In this document: one piece after another, positions 1 through 8,868 of the stretch
How the letters are laid out: each line of letters begins with the position of its first letter
How positions within the stretch are numbered: position 1 is the stretch's first letter
Source: Chryseobacterium sp. VAUSW3
Lineage (GTDB): Bacteria; Bacteroidota; Bacteroidia; Flavobacteriales; Weeksellaceae
DNA length: 64,000 bases
Assembly: GCF_002205795.1 (NCBI RefSeq)
Contig: NZ_NIUY01000004.1
Location: 1-64,000, forward strand
Direction of reading: 5' to 3'
Position numbers and translations under genes: made by a program
Notes under the pieces: generated by a model
What the model saw: only the letters and a program-made list of their open reading frames with translations
Database searches by the model: none
Told to the model about the DNA's origin: nothing

Positions 1-14
1 AGTAGGTCGCCGCC
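1..14 (+). rRNA. rrf: 5S ribosomal RNA, 3' end only
   Basis: The first 14 bases (AGTAGGTCGCCGCC) match the conserved 3' end of Bacteroidota 5S rRNA, and a hairpin with a T-tract follows within ten bases. The rest of the gene and presumably the 16S-23S operon lie outside the window to the left. The call rests on a very short stretch read from memory of the family, so a covariance search with flanking sequence is needed for full certainty. Confidence 0.72.
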
Positions 15-23
15 TGTTTTTTT

Positions 24-57
24 AATCCTCATGCATGTATTTGATTGAGGATTTTTT
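24..57 (+). terminator. Terminator of the rRNA operon
   Basis: AATCCTCA (24-31) pairs perfectly with TGAGGATT (46-53) around a 14-base loop and is followed by a T-run. It sits directly after the 5S end on the same strand, as expected for the end of an rRNA operon. Confidence 0.75.
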
Positions 58-67
58 GTGTTTATAC

Positions 68-109
68 AACTTACTAAAGGAAAATGCAGTTAAACTTACT
101 TAAAGGAAA
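68..109. repeat. Imperfect tandem direct repeat
   Basis: AACTTACTAAAGGAAA (68-83) is repeated as AACTTACTTAAAGGAAA (93-109), differing by one inserted T, with a period of 25 bases. It lies in the gene-free stretch between the rRNA terminator and the DUF2059 remnant. No function is apparent. Confidence 0.5.
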
Positions 110-147
110 TTTTAAATCAAAAAAAAGTATCGTGTAATTTTTATTAC

Positions 148-178
148 AAAAAAACTTCCAACAATAAATTCGTGGAAG
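148..178 (-). terminator. Terminator downstream of the DUF2059 remnant
   Basis: CTTCCA (155-160) and TGGAAG (173-178) form a hairpin. On the minus strand the stem is followed by a run of seven T (148-154 on the plus strand is all A). This would end minus-strand transcription coming from the DUF2059 remnant and possibly from hutH. Confidence 0.55.
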
Positions 179-214
179 CTTTTTATTATAATCTGATCTT
201 TAATAGTAAGTTAA

Positions 215-681
215 CTATTTAGAAGGCATCGGAGGAGGAGGCGATGGATATACCTTTTTGGTAGCAAACGAGATTTCTTTTTCAAGTTTTTGAGTTAGTT
301 CAACTGCCCACATTTTACCGATTTCCATGCTTTCTTGTAGAATTAATGGGGTTTTTATCAACCATTTTCTCACCTGTTGTACTACGATAAAATGTTATGA
401 GACTTTCTATTTCCTGCTCAGTAAAATGTTTGGTATAGACGGGCATCAATTTTTCTATAAGTTCATTATAATTGACATATTTTGATGCTTTATCCCAATA
501 TTTAGTTGGAAAATCGGCCTAGTTCTTTTTATATTGTTCTATCATATATTCATATGATGTTTTCATCGGTTATGTGCTGCCCATCGAATCTAACAGTTCG
601 GATACCTTCGTGTTTTTACTAGATGAGCATTTACCATAAAACTAAACAGCAGAAAACGGCTACTATTATATTTTTTCTCAT
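215..681 (-). pseudogene. Decayed DUF2059-family secreted protein
   Basis: Reading the minus strand from an ATG at 681 gives a signal-peptide-like start (MRKNIIVAVFCCLVLW) that runs at once into a stop. The frame must then change several times to recover recognisable protein. The second half reads LMPVYTKHFTEQEIESLITF, then a short stretch ending in GEKMV, then after another shift QESMEIGKMW, and ends in a proline-rich tail with a stop at 215-217. That order of motifs (LMPVYxKHFTxxEI, FYxSxxGxKM, QESMxIGxxW) is typical of DUF2059 proteins, usually small periplasmic proteins of unknown role. Multiple stops and shifts make this a genuine pseudogene rather than one sequencing error. It sits beside an rRNA operon, a common place for gene decay. 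Confidence 0.7.
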
Positions 682-687
682 ATTTTA

Positions 688-2175
688 TTAATTTACGTCA
701 AATTTTCTCTCACGAATTAATTGCACTATGGCCCACATATCTTTACCAATTAATCTGTCATCTTCTAATTTTTCAACTTTTGTACGAATGAGATTATAAG
801 CATTTTCAACATAATTCGAGCATTTTGCTGGTCTTCGGAACTCTAATCCTTGAGCGCCAAACATAAGTTCTACCGCTAAAATATTTTCTAAATTCCCCAA
901 AACCTGATTGAATTTTCTTCCGGAAATACTTCCCATCGAAACATGATCTTCCTGTCCTAAACTTGTTGGGATTGAATCTGCGGAAGCAGGAAAACACAGT
1001 GTTTTGTTTTCGGTTACCAAGGCAGCCGATGTATATTGAGGTATCATAAATCCGGAATTTAATCCTGAACTTTCAACCAGTAATTTTGGCAGACCATATT
1101 TCCCTTCCAATAAAAGATAACTTCTTCTGTCCGATATATTGCCAAGTTCTGCAGCTGCTAAAGTAGCATAGTCTAAAGGTAATGCCAACAGCTGTCCGTG
1201 GAAATTTCCGCCAGAAATGGATTCTTCTTCACTTAAAACAATCGGGTTATCGGTTACCGAATTAAGTTCTGTTTCGGCTAAGTTTTTAAGATGCTCATAG
1301 GCATTTCTGCTCGCCCCGTGAACCTGTGGAACACAGCGCATTGAATACGGATCCTGCACGCGGTCACAAAACTCGTGTTCCTTTAGGTTTTCGGATCCTT
1401 CCAGAAACGTCAACATTCTGCCAGCTACTTTTCTACTGCCATCAAATGGACGGATATCGTGAAGTTCTTTTTTGAATGGACTGGAAGAGCCGCGGTATGC
1501 CTCCAAAGAGAGGGCAGCAGTTAAGTCGGCAAGATTTAAAAGATATTCAAACTTGTGAAGACCTAAAATGGCATGAGCTAGAATAAACTGAGTACCGTTA
1601 ATTAGTCCCAAACCTTCTTTCGGGCCTAAAATCAGTGGTTCTAATCCATGTTTGTTCAGTACTTTGGCTGTTTCTACTATGGAATCATTTTCCCATACTT
1701 TTCCAAGACCTAAAAGCGGCAGAACCAAATGTGCCAGAGGGGCCAAATCTCCGGATGCACCTACAGATCCCTGTTCCGGAACGGCAGGGATGATGTCTTT
1801 TTCCAGCATCAGAATCATTCTTTCAATAACTTCCAGCGAAACTCCCGAAAATCCTTTCGACAGTGCGTGGATTTTGGCAATCATCATCATTTTGGACAAC
1901 TCTTTGGCAATTGGTTTACCAACACCCACTGCGTGAGAAATAATGAGATTGTACTGAAGTTGCGCCGTTTCTTCTTCTGAAATTTTCACATCGCAAAGTG
2001 GTCCGAAACCAGTATTTATTCCATAAACCGTACGGTCTGATTCAACAATTTGGTGAACGTTTTTCTGAGATCTTAAAATTTTGTCTTTTGATTCCTTATT
2101 AAGTTTTGCATTATTGGGATTTGCTAAGATTTCCATTACATCGGAAATGGTAAAGTGGTCAACGCCGTAAATCAT
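688..2175 (-). CDS. hutH: Histidine ammonia-lyase
   Basis: This enzyme deaminates L-histidine to trans-urocanate, the first step of histidine degradation, in the cytoplasm. The 495-residue length is normal for the family. The catalytic MIO cofactor would form from the Ala-Ser-Gly triad at residues 140-142 within GSVGASGDLAPLAH. The substrate-binding YGINTGFG motif is at 51-58, and the C-terminal half contains the family signature around SLGQEDHVSMG. The ATG at 2175 is the natural start. No other hut genes (hutU, hutI, hutG) lie nearby, so the rest of the pathway must be elsewhere. A related aromatic amino acid lyase is possible, but the overall match is to HutH. Confidence 0.93.
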   Translation of the reverse strand: MIYGVDHFTISDVMEILANPNNAKLNKESKDKILRSQKNVHQIVESDRTVYGINTGFGPLCDVKISEEETAQLQYNLIISHAVGVGKPIAKELSKMMMIAKIHALSKGFSGVSLEVIERMILMLEKDIIPAVPEQGSVGASGDLAPLAHLVLPLLGLGKVWENDSIVETAKVLNKHGLEPLILGPKEGLGLINGTQFILAHAILGLHKFEYLLNLADLTAALSLEAYRGSSSPFKKELHDIRPFDGSRKVAGRMLTFLEGSENLKEHEFCDRVQDPYSMRCVPQVHGASRNAYEHLKNLAETELNSVTDNPIVLSEEESISGGNFHGQLLALPLDYATLAAAELGNISDRRSYLLLEGKYGLPKLLVESSGLNSGFMIPQYTSAALVTENKTLCFPASADSIPTSLGQEDHVSMGSISGRKFNQVLGNLENILAVELMFGAQGLEFRRPAKCSNYVENAYNLIRTKVEKLEDDRLIGKDMWAIVQLIRERKFDVN

Positions 2176-2324
2176 CGGTAAATTTTTCTTTAAAAATACA
2201 GTTTTTTACGGGATTGTGGAAATATGCGTCGAGGACTGAACAGAGCGCTTTTTTATAAAGAAAAGACCTACAGAAAAGGGGAAATGGAAGAGCGAAAAAA
2301 CCGCCCGAATAAAAATCAATTCCC

Positions 2325-2332
2325 TATTTTTG
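2325..2332 (+). promoter_or_regulatory. -7 promoter element directly before uvrC
   Basis: TATTTTTG matches the Bacteroidota -7 consensus TAnnTTTG and ends four bases before the uvrC ATG. Transcription would start at or within a base or two of the start codon, giving a leaderless mRNA. I see no TTTG at the usual -33 spacing, which lowers confidence. Confidence 0.4.
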
Positions 2333-2336
2333 TTAC

Positions 2337-4130
2337 ATGAATCCTGACCTTGAACTTCAGCTGAAAACTTTACCTTCCGAACCCGGAGTTTACCGTTACT
2401 ACGATAAACACGGACAGTTGCTCTATGTCGGAAAAGCAAAACACCTGAAGAAACGGGTGCTTTCTTACTTCAATAAAAATCTTTCAGGATACAGAACCAG
2501 AATCATGGTTGGTAAGATTCACCGGCTAGAAACCACCATCGTTCCGAGTGAATATGATGCGCTGCTCCTAGAAAACAATCTTATCAAAGAACACCAGCCG
2601 TTTTACAACGTGATGCTGAAAGATGATAAGTCTTATCCCTGGATCTGCATCAAGAACGAAAATTTTCCGCGTATTTTTTTAACCCGAACCATGATTAAAG
2701 ACGGTTCAGAATATTTCGGACCTTATGCGAAAGTTCGTCCTGCAAAAGTTTTACTCGATACCATTAAACATATTTACAAAATCCGCACCTGTAATCTGAA
2801 TCTAGCCCCGGCAAAAATTGCAGAAGGAAAATATAAGGTTTGCCTGGAATATCACATCAAGAACTGCGAAGGTCCTTGTGAAATGCTCGAAACAAAAGAA
2901 AATTACGATCAGAAAATTGATGCAATACGGGGAATTATCAAGGGAGATTTCCGTCAGGCGAAAGAGTATCTGGTAAAGCAAATGACAAAGTATGCTGAGA
3001 ATCTTGAATTCGAAAATGCCCATATCATCAAGGAAAAAATTGATCTTCTCGAAAATTATCAGCATAAACATACCGTAGTTAACCCCAATATTGATGATGT
3101 CGATGTTTTCGGGATGACGAGTGATGAAACTGCGGCTTATGTGAATTACTTTAAAATTCAGAACGGAAATATCATCCAGAGTTTTACGACGGAGATTAAA
3201 AAAATTCTCGAAGAAAGCGATGAAGATATTCTTGAAGAAGCCATGATCGAAATCCGGCAGAAATTCAACTCAGATTCCAAGGAAATTTTGATCCCGTTCC
3301 ATCTTACGCTGCAGATTCCGAATGTAAAACTCATTGTTCCAAAAGTGGGCGACAAAAAGAGAATTGTGGAACTTTCAGAAAAAAATGCCAAAGAATACCG
3401 CATCGAAAAATTAAAACAGGTACAGATTGTAGATCCCGAAAGACATACCAACCGAATCATGGCAGAAATGCAGAAACTGCTGCGGATGCCTACTGAACCA
3501 CGACATATTGAAGGTTTTGATAACTCGAATATCCAGGGAAGCAATCCGGTTTCGGCGTGCGTTGTATTTAAAAACGGAAAACCGAGTAAAGCAGATTATC
3601 GGATTTTTCACCCTAAAACCGTAGTGGGTCCTGATGATTTTAAAACCATGGAAGAAGTGATCTACCGCCGGTATAAACGACTTTTGGATGAAAATGAACC
3701 GTTACCTCAGTTGATTTTGATCGATGGAGGAAAAGGCCAGCTTTCGTCTGCCGTGAAAAGCCTGAAACTTCTTGGCCTGTATGGAAAAATTACCATCATC
3801 GGCATTGCGAAACGGCTGGAAGAAATTTATTTTCCGGAAGATTCCATTCCTCTTTACCTGGACAAAAAATCGGAAACGCTTAAGATTTTACAGCGTGTCC
3901 GGGACGAATCTCACCGTTTTGGGGTAAAACATCATCGCACAAGACGGAAAAATTCAACCATCAAATCTGAGCTTGAAGAAATTCCGGGAATTGGGGAAAA
4001 AGCCATCGAACTTCTGCTTTCAAAACTGAAATCAGTAAAAAGAGTAAAAGAATCTTCCAGGGAAACTTTGGAGGAAATTTTGGGTAAAAGCCGTGGCAGA
4101 TTGGTTTGGGAGTATTTTAATACGCCATAA
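2337..4130 (+). CDS. uvrC: Excinuclease ABC subunit C
   Basis: UvrC makes the dual incisions 3' and 5' of a lesion in nucleotide excision repair, after UvrA-UvrB recognition. The 597 residues show the expected order: an N-terminal GIY-YIG nuclease (GVYRYYDKHG...LLYVGKAK, about residues 17-38), a UVR helix pair for UvrB contact (about 205-240), the RNase H-like endonuclease domain (IEGFDNSNIQG around 396-406, LILIDGGKGQL around 460), and a C-terminal helix-hairpin-helix region (LEEIPGIGEKA, about 545-590). No residues look missing. The 3' end overlaps the convergent downstream gene by 14 bases. The -7 box just before the ATG suggests a leaderless transcript. Confidence 0.96.
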   Translation: MNPDLELQLKTLPSEPGVYRYYDKHGQLLYVGKAKHLKKRVLSYFNKNLSGYRTRIMVGKIHRLETTIVPSEYDALLLENNLIKEHQPFYNVMLKDDKSYPWICIKNENFPRIFLTRTMIKDGSEYFGPYAKVRPAKVLLDTIKHIYKIRTCNLNLAPAKIAEGKYKVCLEYHIKNCEGPCEMLETKENYDQKIDAIRGIIKGDFRQAKEYLVKQMTKYAENLEFENAHIIKEKIDLLENYQHKHTVVNPNIDDVDVFGMTSDETAAYVNYFKIQNGNIIQSFTTEIKKILEESDEDILEEAMIEIRQKFNSDSKEILIPFHLTLQIPNVKLIVPKVGDKKRIVELSEKNAKEYRIEKLKQVQIVDPERHTNRIMAEMQKLLRMPTEPRHIEGFDNSNIQGSNPVSACVVFKNGKPSKADYRIFHPKTVVGPDDFKTMEEVIYRRYKRLLDENEPLPQLILIDGGKGQLSSAVKSLKLLGLYGKITIIGIAKRLEEIYFPEDSIPLYLDKKSETLKILQRVRDESHRFGVKHHRTRRKNSTIKSELEEIPGIGEKAIELLLSKLKSVKRVKESSRETLEEILGKSRGRLVWEYFNTP

Positions 4131-4905
4131 TAACAGTCTCTTCAAAAATTTCTTTCCTGTAACTTCCGTCAGCATTGGGCAATTCAATCACGATATTTCC
4201 GTGTTCGAGGTATCCTAAAGTTTGGGTTCCGTCCTGAAGCTGAACTCTGTACACCTCTTTTTTAGTAGATTCTTTAAAAATGGCGTATGGAGTCGAATTA
4301 TTAGGGTTGGCTAAAATAAACTGACTGTCGGAAATAAAAATCCGGTTCAGCATCATTTTTCCGTTGCTGAAGATTTCTGCTTTATTTTCAGTTTTTATCG
4401 TGTTGTTTTGGGTTTGGGTTGCTGTTGATTTCACAGGGTCGGCTTCGGCTGCTACGGTATGTTTTGGATTTTCGGTAATAACAGCCAATTTTACAGGATT
4501 TGAAGCGGGTAAATTTTTTAATGCCATATTTAAAGCATCTTTAAATCCGGGCTCGTATTCTTTAATGTTCGATTTTCCCTCAAATGAAGCCAAAGTTTTT
4601 CCGCTGCAATCTTTAAAGTTTACCTGAACTTTGTTTTTAAGGAAAGTGCTGGTATCCTCAATTTCTGCTTTCAGCACACCACATGGATTCTTTTTAGCAG
4701 CATCAGGCCAGGATTCACTGCTTTCACTGACGATCTCGTATTTTCCGGCCTTCAGTTTTGAGTTTAAAATCCCATTCAAACCGTATTTGCCGGATTCGAA
4801 ATTCCCCGTTTTGGCCGCTATAGAAACATATTCGTAATTGGAAATATTCTGACTGTAAGCCGCAGCAAATAGAATGAAAAATGATAAGTGCAGGATTTTT
4901 TTCAT
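4117..4905 (-). CDS. Secreted protein of unknown function
   Basis: The 262-residue product begins with a clear Sec signal peptide (MKKILHLSFFILFAAAYSQ), predicting export to the periplasm or beyond. There is no T9SS sorting domain, lipobox or membrane segment after the signal. The middle (about residues 150-175) is rich in Thr, Ala and Lys and looks like a linker. The region before it resembles a small beta-rich domain with two Cys (at CGVLK and DCSGK), possibly a disulphide. I do not recognise a family. It is the last of four same-strand genes, 33 bases after the T9SS cargo gene, so it may be part of that operon. Its end overlaps uvrC tail-to-tail. Confidence 0.75.
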   Translation of the reverse strand: MKKILHLSFFILFAAAYSQNISNYEYVSIAAKTGNFESGKYGLNGILNSKLKAGKYEIVSESSESWPDAAKKNPCGVLKAEIEDTSTFLKNKVQVNFKDCSGKTLASFEGKSNIKEYEPGFKDALNMALKNLPASNPVKLAVITENPKHTVAAEADPVKSTATQTQNNTIKTENKAEIFSNGKMMLNRIFISDSQFILANPNNSTPYAIFKESTKKEVYRVQLQDGTQTLGYLEHGNIVIELPNADGSYRKEIFEETVIMAY

Positions 4906-4938
4906 GATAATTTATGTTTGACTTAAACTGACGAATGT

Positions 4939-7776
4939 TTATTTTTTAATAAATTTTTGAGAAAATCGGCTTCCGTTCTTAGTTGTGATTTCGATAATGT
5001 AATTTCCTGTGAGCAATCGCGAAATATCGATGGATTGATGCTGACCGGCGTATTTTCCACTCAGGATTTGTTTTCCCGTTGTGTCAAATATTTTGTATGT
5101 CTCGATTTGCGGGGTTTGGTTTTCTTTGATATTAATAAATGATGTTGCTGGATTTGGGTATAAGATTAATTTGATCTTTTCGCCTCCCGTCGCTGCATTT
5201 CCTGTACTGAGATAAACTGGTAATTCGGTTTTCACAATATAAAGTTCTGTGCCTGAACTTTTGGTTTTTGCCACAAAATAAATATAGTCATCATAAGAAT
5301 GTAATTTTAAAATTTGATCATCAAAAGCGATCTGTTCGTCATTTAAAACGTTGATCGGCAGAGAAATTATGCTTTCAGCGGTTCCGTTTGTCCGCCAAAG
5401 CTGTGTGTTGTTTTCCCGGAGAAAATATAGATAATTTTTCGCACATGTTAAATTCGAAATCGAAGCGTTAGCATTATAGTTGATGATTTCTTTAGCCGAA
5501 GAGGTCGCGGTATTAATGCTCCAAAGCACGCGCAGCTTATCGTCATATGTTCCGTTTCCGACATAAATCTGATTTCCACATTTTTTAAAGGAAGTCTGGG
5601 TCCCAAAAAAGTTAGCACTGAGCAGATTGGTGGGCTCCGACTGCAGATCATTAAATCTGAAAACACTTCCATAACCGAGCTGAGACAAAATATATAATTT
5701 CCCATCATCGATTAACGTATTGTCGGCAACATTCCAGTCGCCGTATCCCCAGTCATTTGTGGGGAAAGGAATTTCTTTTATCTGCTCGGTATCTCCATTA
5801 AAGGCCCAGAGTTTCGTGTTTTTAGCCACTAATAGATGATTGTCAAAGACTTGTAAAAGTCGTGGAACATTGCTGTAGTAATCATTATCCGGAATGTCGA
5901 AAGCGATTTTTGTTCCGGTCGCGGTGCCGTCGGTTTTCCAGATCTGTGTTTGGTAATCTGCCGTATACACCGTGAAATATACATTGCCTTTGTACGAAAT
6001 ACTTTTGGCGTTTTGAACTGTGGAACCAGTCGGGATTTCTTTGATGAGTTCTACGGTATTACTCTCTACATTGTTTTTCCAGACGCGAATGTTTCTTTCC
6101 GGATTGGAGCTGTAGGTCGTCACGATGAGCGCTTCATCATTGAGATTTCCAAAAGAAGCAGAACTATCAAAAGTTTGAGGAAGCGATAAAAACTGCGTCT
6201 GCGTTTCCTCACCGTTTGTTTTTGCCAAAGCGCTCGTATATTCCGAAGGTTTTACGTAATAATATGTGCCTACTTTAAAAAGATCGCCCGTTGGCACGCT
6301 GTTCCAGCTCGGACTTTGCTTAATGACTTTTGGGATGTCACCTTTAGTGGTAATGCTGTAAAACTGGTTTCCAAACTCACCATCATTAGCGGTGAAAATG
6401 AGAGAGTTTTGTGCCGTGGTCTGCAGGTTCGACGGGAAACTTCCTATTTCATGCTGACTGTCTTTAAAAAGTAAAATTTCTGCAGTAGCCGGATCGAACT
6501 GAGATAACTCCAGACCAAATTTTTTGGTGTACAGATTAAAGATCAGTTTGTTGTCCTTTTCAACCGCATCGTGCAGTCGTGTTTCGTTGAGGGCGGTTAC
6601 ATTTAGATTTTCATCAAGCAGATAAAATAAGTTATGGGAGGCATTTTCAAGGAGCAGAAGTTTATTTTCCGGAAAATATTTCAGAAAATTCGGGCGAGAA
6701 TAATCCGGGATTATGATATTTGTCGAAACCGTTCCCGCCATGGTACCGTCTGTTTTCCACAGCCTGTTCCGTTCGTTTATATTCGCGAAAAAGTAAACCG
6801 AATCTCCCAAAATCTGCAAACCTGTCCCTTCATTAACCGAGCTTGCAAAATGCATGGTAGCGTTTAAAGCCTTCGTGTTTTCGGCAGTTCCATCGGTGGC
6901 AAAAAGATTATTACCGTCAGTTGAGGTGTTACCAAAGAAAATAAGCTTATTGTTCAGAACCTTGCCGGAATTCACTCCATTGGTCTTAAAAATAAACTTT
7001 GCTTTTTTTGTGGCATTATCCAGGGCCCACAAACCATTTCTAGTTCCACTTGAGTCCTGGCCGTAGAAAAACAGTTGACCATTTAAAATATAACAGTCCA
7101 GATCTACATGTACGGTCAGCTGGTCATTGGTATCTAAAGATTTTATTTTAAAGGTGCCCGAAGTACCGCCGTCGGTCATCCAAAGTTCATTTTTATACGA
7201 TGCATCTTTTGCGGCAAACACAAAATAAGACTGGTAAGGAAACGGTTTTTTCTCTAGTTCACCTGCCGTCGGCATAAGTAGTTGAGTTCCTGCCGTTGAA
7301 CCATCAGAAATATAAACTGTTTTATTTCCGGTAATGATGATTTTTTCCGTATTTGAAGTCATTTGCATGACATAATTATCGGGAAATCCGAAAACCTTCC
7401 GGGTACCGTCCGTAGTTCCATTAGTTTCCCAAAGTTCATATTTGGAGTTTATTTCTGCGAGGAAGTAGGTTTTTCCTTTAAATAAAAGAAATTGGGGATC
7501 GCGCCCGAAAGGTGAGCTCGCATAAGGCACAAGCTCTTTCAGAAGCGTTGTTTTTTTTGTGGTGAAATTGTAAGACCAAAGTTCGTAATTCATATTCCAA
7601 TACCCTGGCGACATATCGTTTTTGGCACCGGCGAAAAGAATTTGATCGTTATATTTAAATAAATTCCGGGCATCTAAGCCACTTTGGTAATTGATTTCGT
7701 ACAATTCAGCATCGAGCTGTTGAGAAAAACCGAGTGTATAAAATACAGAAAGGACGAGGATGTAGATTTTTTTCAT
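4939..7776 (-). CDS. ELWxTDGT-repeat surface protein with T9SS sorting domain
   Basis: This 945-residue protein has a signal peptide (MKKIYILVLSVFYTLGFSQQ) and many copies of a repeat built on ELW-x-T-x-G-T-x-x-G-T (for example ELWETNGTTDGT, ELWMTDGGTSGT, RLWKTDGTMAGT, QIWKTDGTATGT). The repeats alternate with short beta-strand blades, suggesting a beta-propeller. The C-terminal 75 residues are a type A T9SS sorting domain: LYPNPATSFINIK, then IFDTTGKQI, LLTGNYIIEI and a final KFIKK. Export through the T9SS and attachment or release at the cell surface is therefore expected. It lies 12 bases downstream of a PorV-family gene, which suggests the two act together. The ligand is unknown. Confidence 0.9.
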   Translation of the reverse strand: MKKIYILVLSVFYTLGFSQQLDAELYEINYQSGLDARNLFKYNDQILFAGAKNDMSPGYWNMNYELWSYNFTTKKTTLLKELVPYASSPFGRDPQFLLFKGKTYFLAEINSKYELWETNGTTDGTRKVFGFPDNYVMQMTSNTEKIIITGNKTVYISDGSTAGTQLLMPTAGELEKKPFPYQSYFVFAAKDASYKNELWMTDGGTSGTFKIKSLDTNDQLTVHVDLDCYILNGQLFFYGQDSSGTRNGLWALDNATKKAKFIFKTNGVNSGKVLNNKLIFFGNTSTDGNNLFATDGTAENTKALNATMHFASSVNEGTGLQILGDSVYFFANINERNRLWKTDGTMAGTVSTNIIIPDYSRPNFLKYFPENKLLLLENASHNLFYLLDENLNVTALNETRLHDAVEKDNKLIFNLYTKKFGLELSQFDPATAEILLFKDSQHEIGSFPSNLQTTAQNSLIFTANDGEFGNQFYSITTKGDIPKVIKQSPSWNSVPTGDLFKVGTYYYVKPSEYTSALAKTNGEETQTQFLSLPQTFDSSASFGNLNDEALIVTTYSSNPERNIRVWKNNVESNTVELIKEIPTGSTVQNAKSISYKGNVYFTVYTADYQTQIWKTDGTATGTKIAFDIPDNDYYSNVPRLLQVFDNHLLVAKNTKLWAFNGDTEQIKEIPFPTNDWGYGDWNVADNTLIDDGKLYILSQLGYGSVFRFNDLQSEPTNLLSANFFGTQTSFKKCGNQIYVGNGTYDDKLRVLWSINTATSSAKEIINYNANASISNLTCAKNYLYFLRENNTQLWRTNGTAESIISLPINVLNDEQIAFDDQILKLHSYDDYIYFVAKTKSSGTELYIVKTELPVYLSTGNAATGGEKIKLILYPNPATSFINIKENQTPQIETYKIFDTTGKQILSGKYAGQHQSIDISRLLTGNYIIEITTKNGSRFSQKFIKK

Positions 7777-7788
7777 AGGAAAGTGGAA

Positions 7789-8868
7789 TTAGTTTCGGAA
7801 ATCTCCCATATCGAGTTTTAAGGAGAAAAAGTTGGAGTAAAAATTAGAGCCGCCAATCCCGGAATTGGTAATGGCGTAATCAAGGGTGAGTCCCTGATAT
7901 TTAATCCCGATTCCTGCGCTTGGCTGAAAAGAAACTTTTCGCTTCAGATTTTCAATATCAGTTACAGTCTGAAATCTGTTGACGCCCACGCGTACAAAAA
8001 TCATATCCTGAAATTTCAGTTCCGCGCCCGCATAAGGTGTGATGCTCGCAAAATCTGTGGAAATTACCGCTGCTGTTTTAGTAAAATCGATATTTAAACC
8101 TGCTTCGGGCTGCAGTTCCAGATCACGGTTGATCTCAAAATTCTTGCTGATTCCCAAATTCAGTTTCGGCATCGTGATTTCCATTTTATCTTTCGGTGCA
8201 GGATTGAATTCCTCGCCATTAACCACTGCCGAAAGTTCATCCTGGTTCACCGTCCAAAAATTAACTGTAGTAGTAGCATCCCGCAGCATGGCGCCGTAAT
8301 TTATGCCATTGTCAGCGTTATAAAGTACGCCCAGATCGAAACCGAACCCATAACCGCTTGCAAATTTCCCCACATTTCGGTAAACCATTTTTGCATTTAC
8401 ACCAACTGAAAGCCGGTGACTGCCAGGTCGGAATGCATAGGAAAGGAGTGCCGCGTAATCAGACTGTGAGAAACTGCTGATCTTATCGTAATCAATATTT
8501 CCTTCTGAATCGATCATTTGAGTGGTGTTCAGAATATTATCAACTCCAAGGCGAACAACTGAAATGGCGAAAACACCACCGTTATTATCCAAAGGCTTCG
8601 CAAAAGCAATATAATCGTATTTTGCAATCGACTCGAAATATTCGGCGTGCATAGCAGCACCCTGCCAGTCACGGTCAATATCAATTAAACCTGCCGGGTT
8701 CCACATAGGCGAATACACATCGTTCTGGTTCGAAATTACCGCACCGCCCATCGCAAGTCCGCGGGCTCCGGCACCAATATTAAGAAATTCGTTGGAGTAT
8801 TTCCTGATGATCTGCGCATCAGAAAAAATTCCTGAAAAAATAAAGAGTCCAAAGAATATTTTTTTCAT
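7789..8868 (-). CDS. PorV/PorQ-family outer-membrane barrel
   Basis: The 359-residue product has a signal peptide and then the hallmark start of the PorV/PorQ (UPF0164) family, FLNIGAGARGLAMGGA, followed by NQNDVYSPMWNPAGL. The rest is alternating amphipathic strands of a FadL-like beta-barrel, ending in an outer-membrane-type terminus (FSLKLDMGDF). Canonical PorV is the outer-membrane shuttle that takes T9SS substrates from the translocon to the surface. I choose the ATG at 8868; a TTG three bases upstream would add one residue. The ATG shares its A with the TGA stop of the EamA gene (TGATG), so translation is probably coupled. Being next to a T9SS cargo gene, it may be a cargo-dedicated PorV paralogue; whether it is the main PorV cannot be told from this window. 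Confidence 0.85.
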   Translation of the reverse strand: MKKIFFGLFIFSGIFSDAQIIRKYSNEFLNIGAGARGLAMGGAVISNQNDVYSPMWNPAGLIDIDRDWQGAAMHAEYFESIAKYDYIAFAKPLDNNGGVFAISVVRLGVDNILNTTQMIDSEGNIDYDKISSFSQSDYAALLSYAFRPGSHRLSVGVNAKMVYRNVGKFASGYGFGFDLGVLYNADNGINYGAMLRDATTTVNFWTVNQDELSAVVNGEEFNPAPKDKMEITMPKLNLGISKNFEINRDLELQPEAGLNIDFTKTAAVISTDFASITPYAGAELKFQDMIFVRVGVNRFQTVTDIENLKRKVSFQPSAGIGIKYQGLTLDYAITNSGIGGSNFYSNFFSLKLDMGDFRN

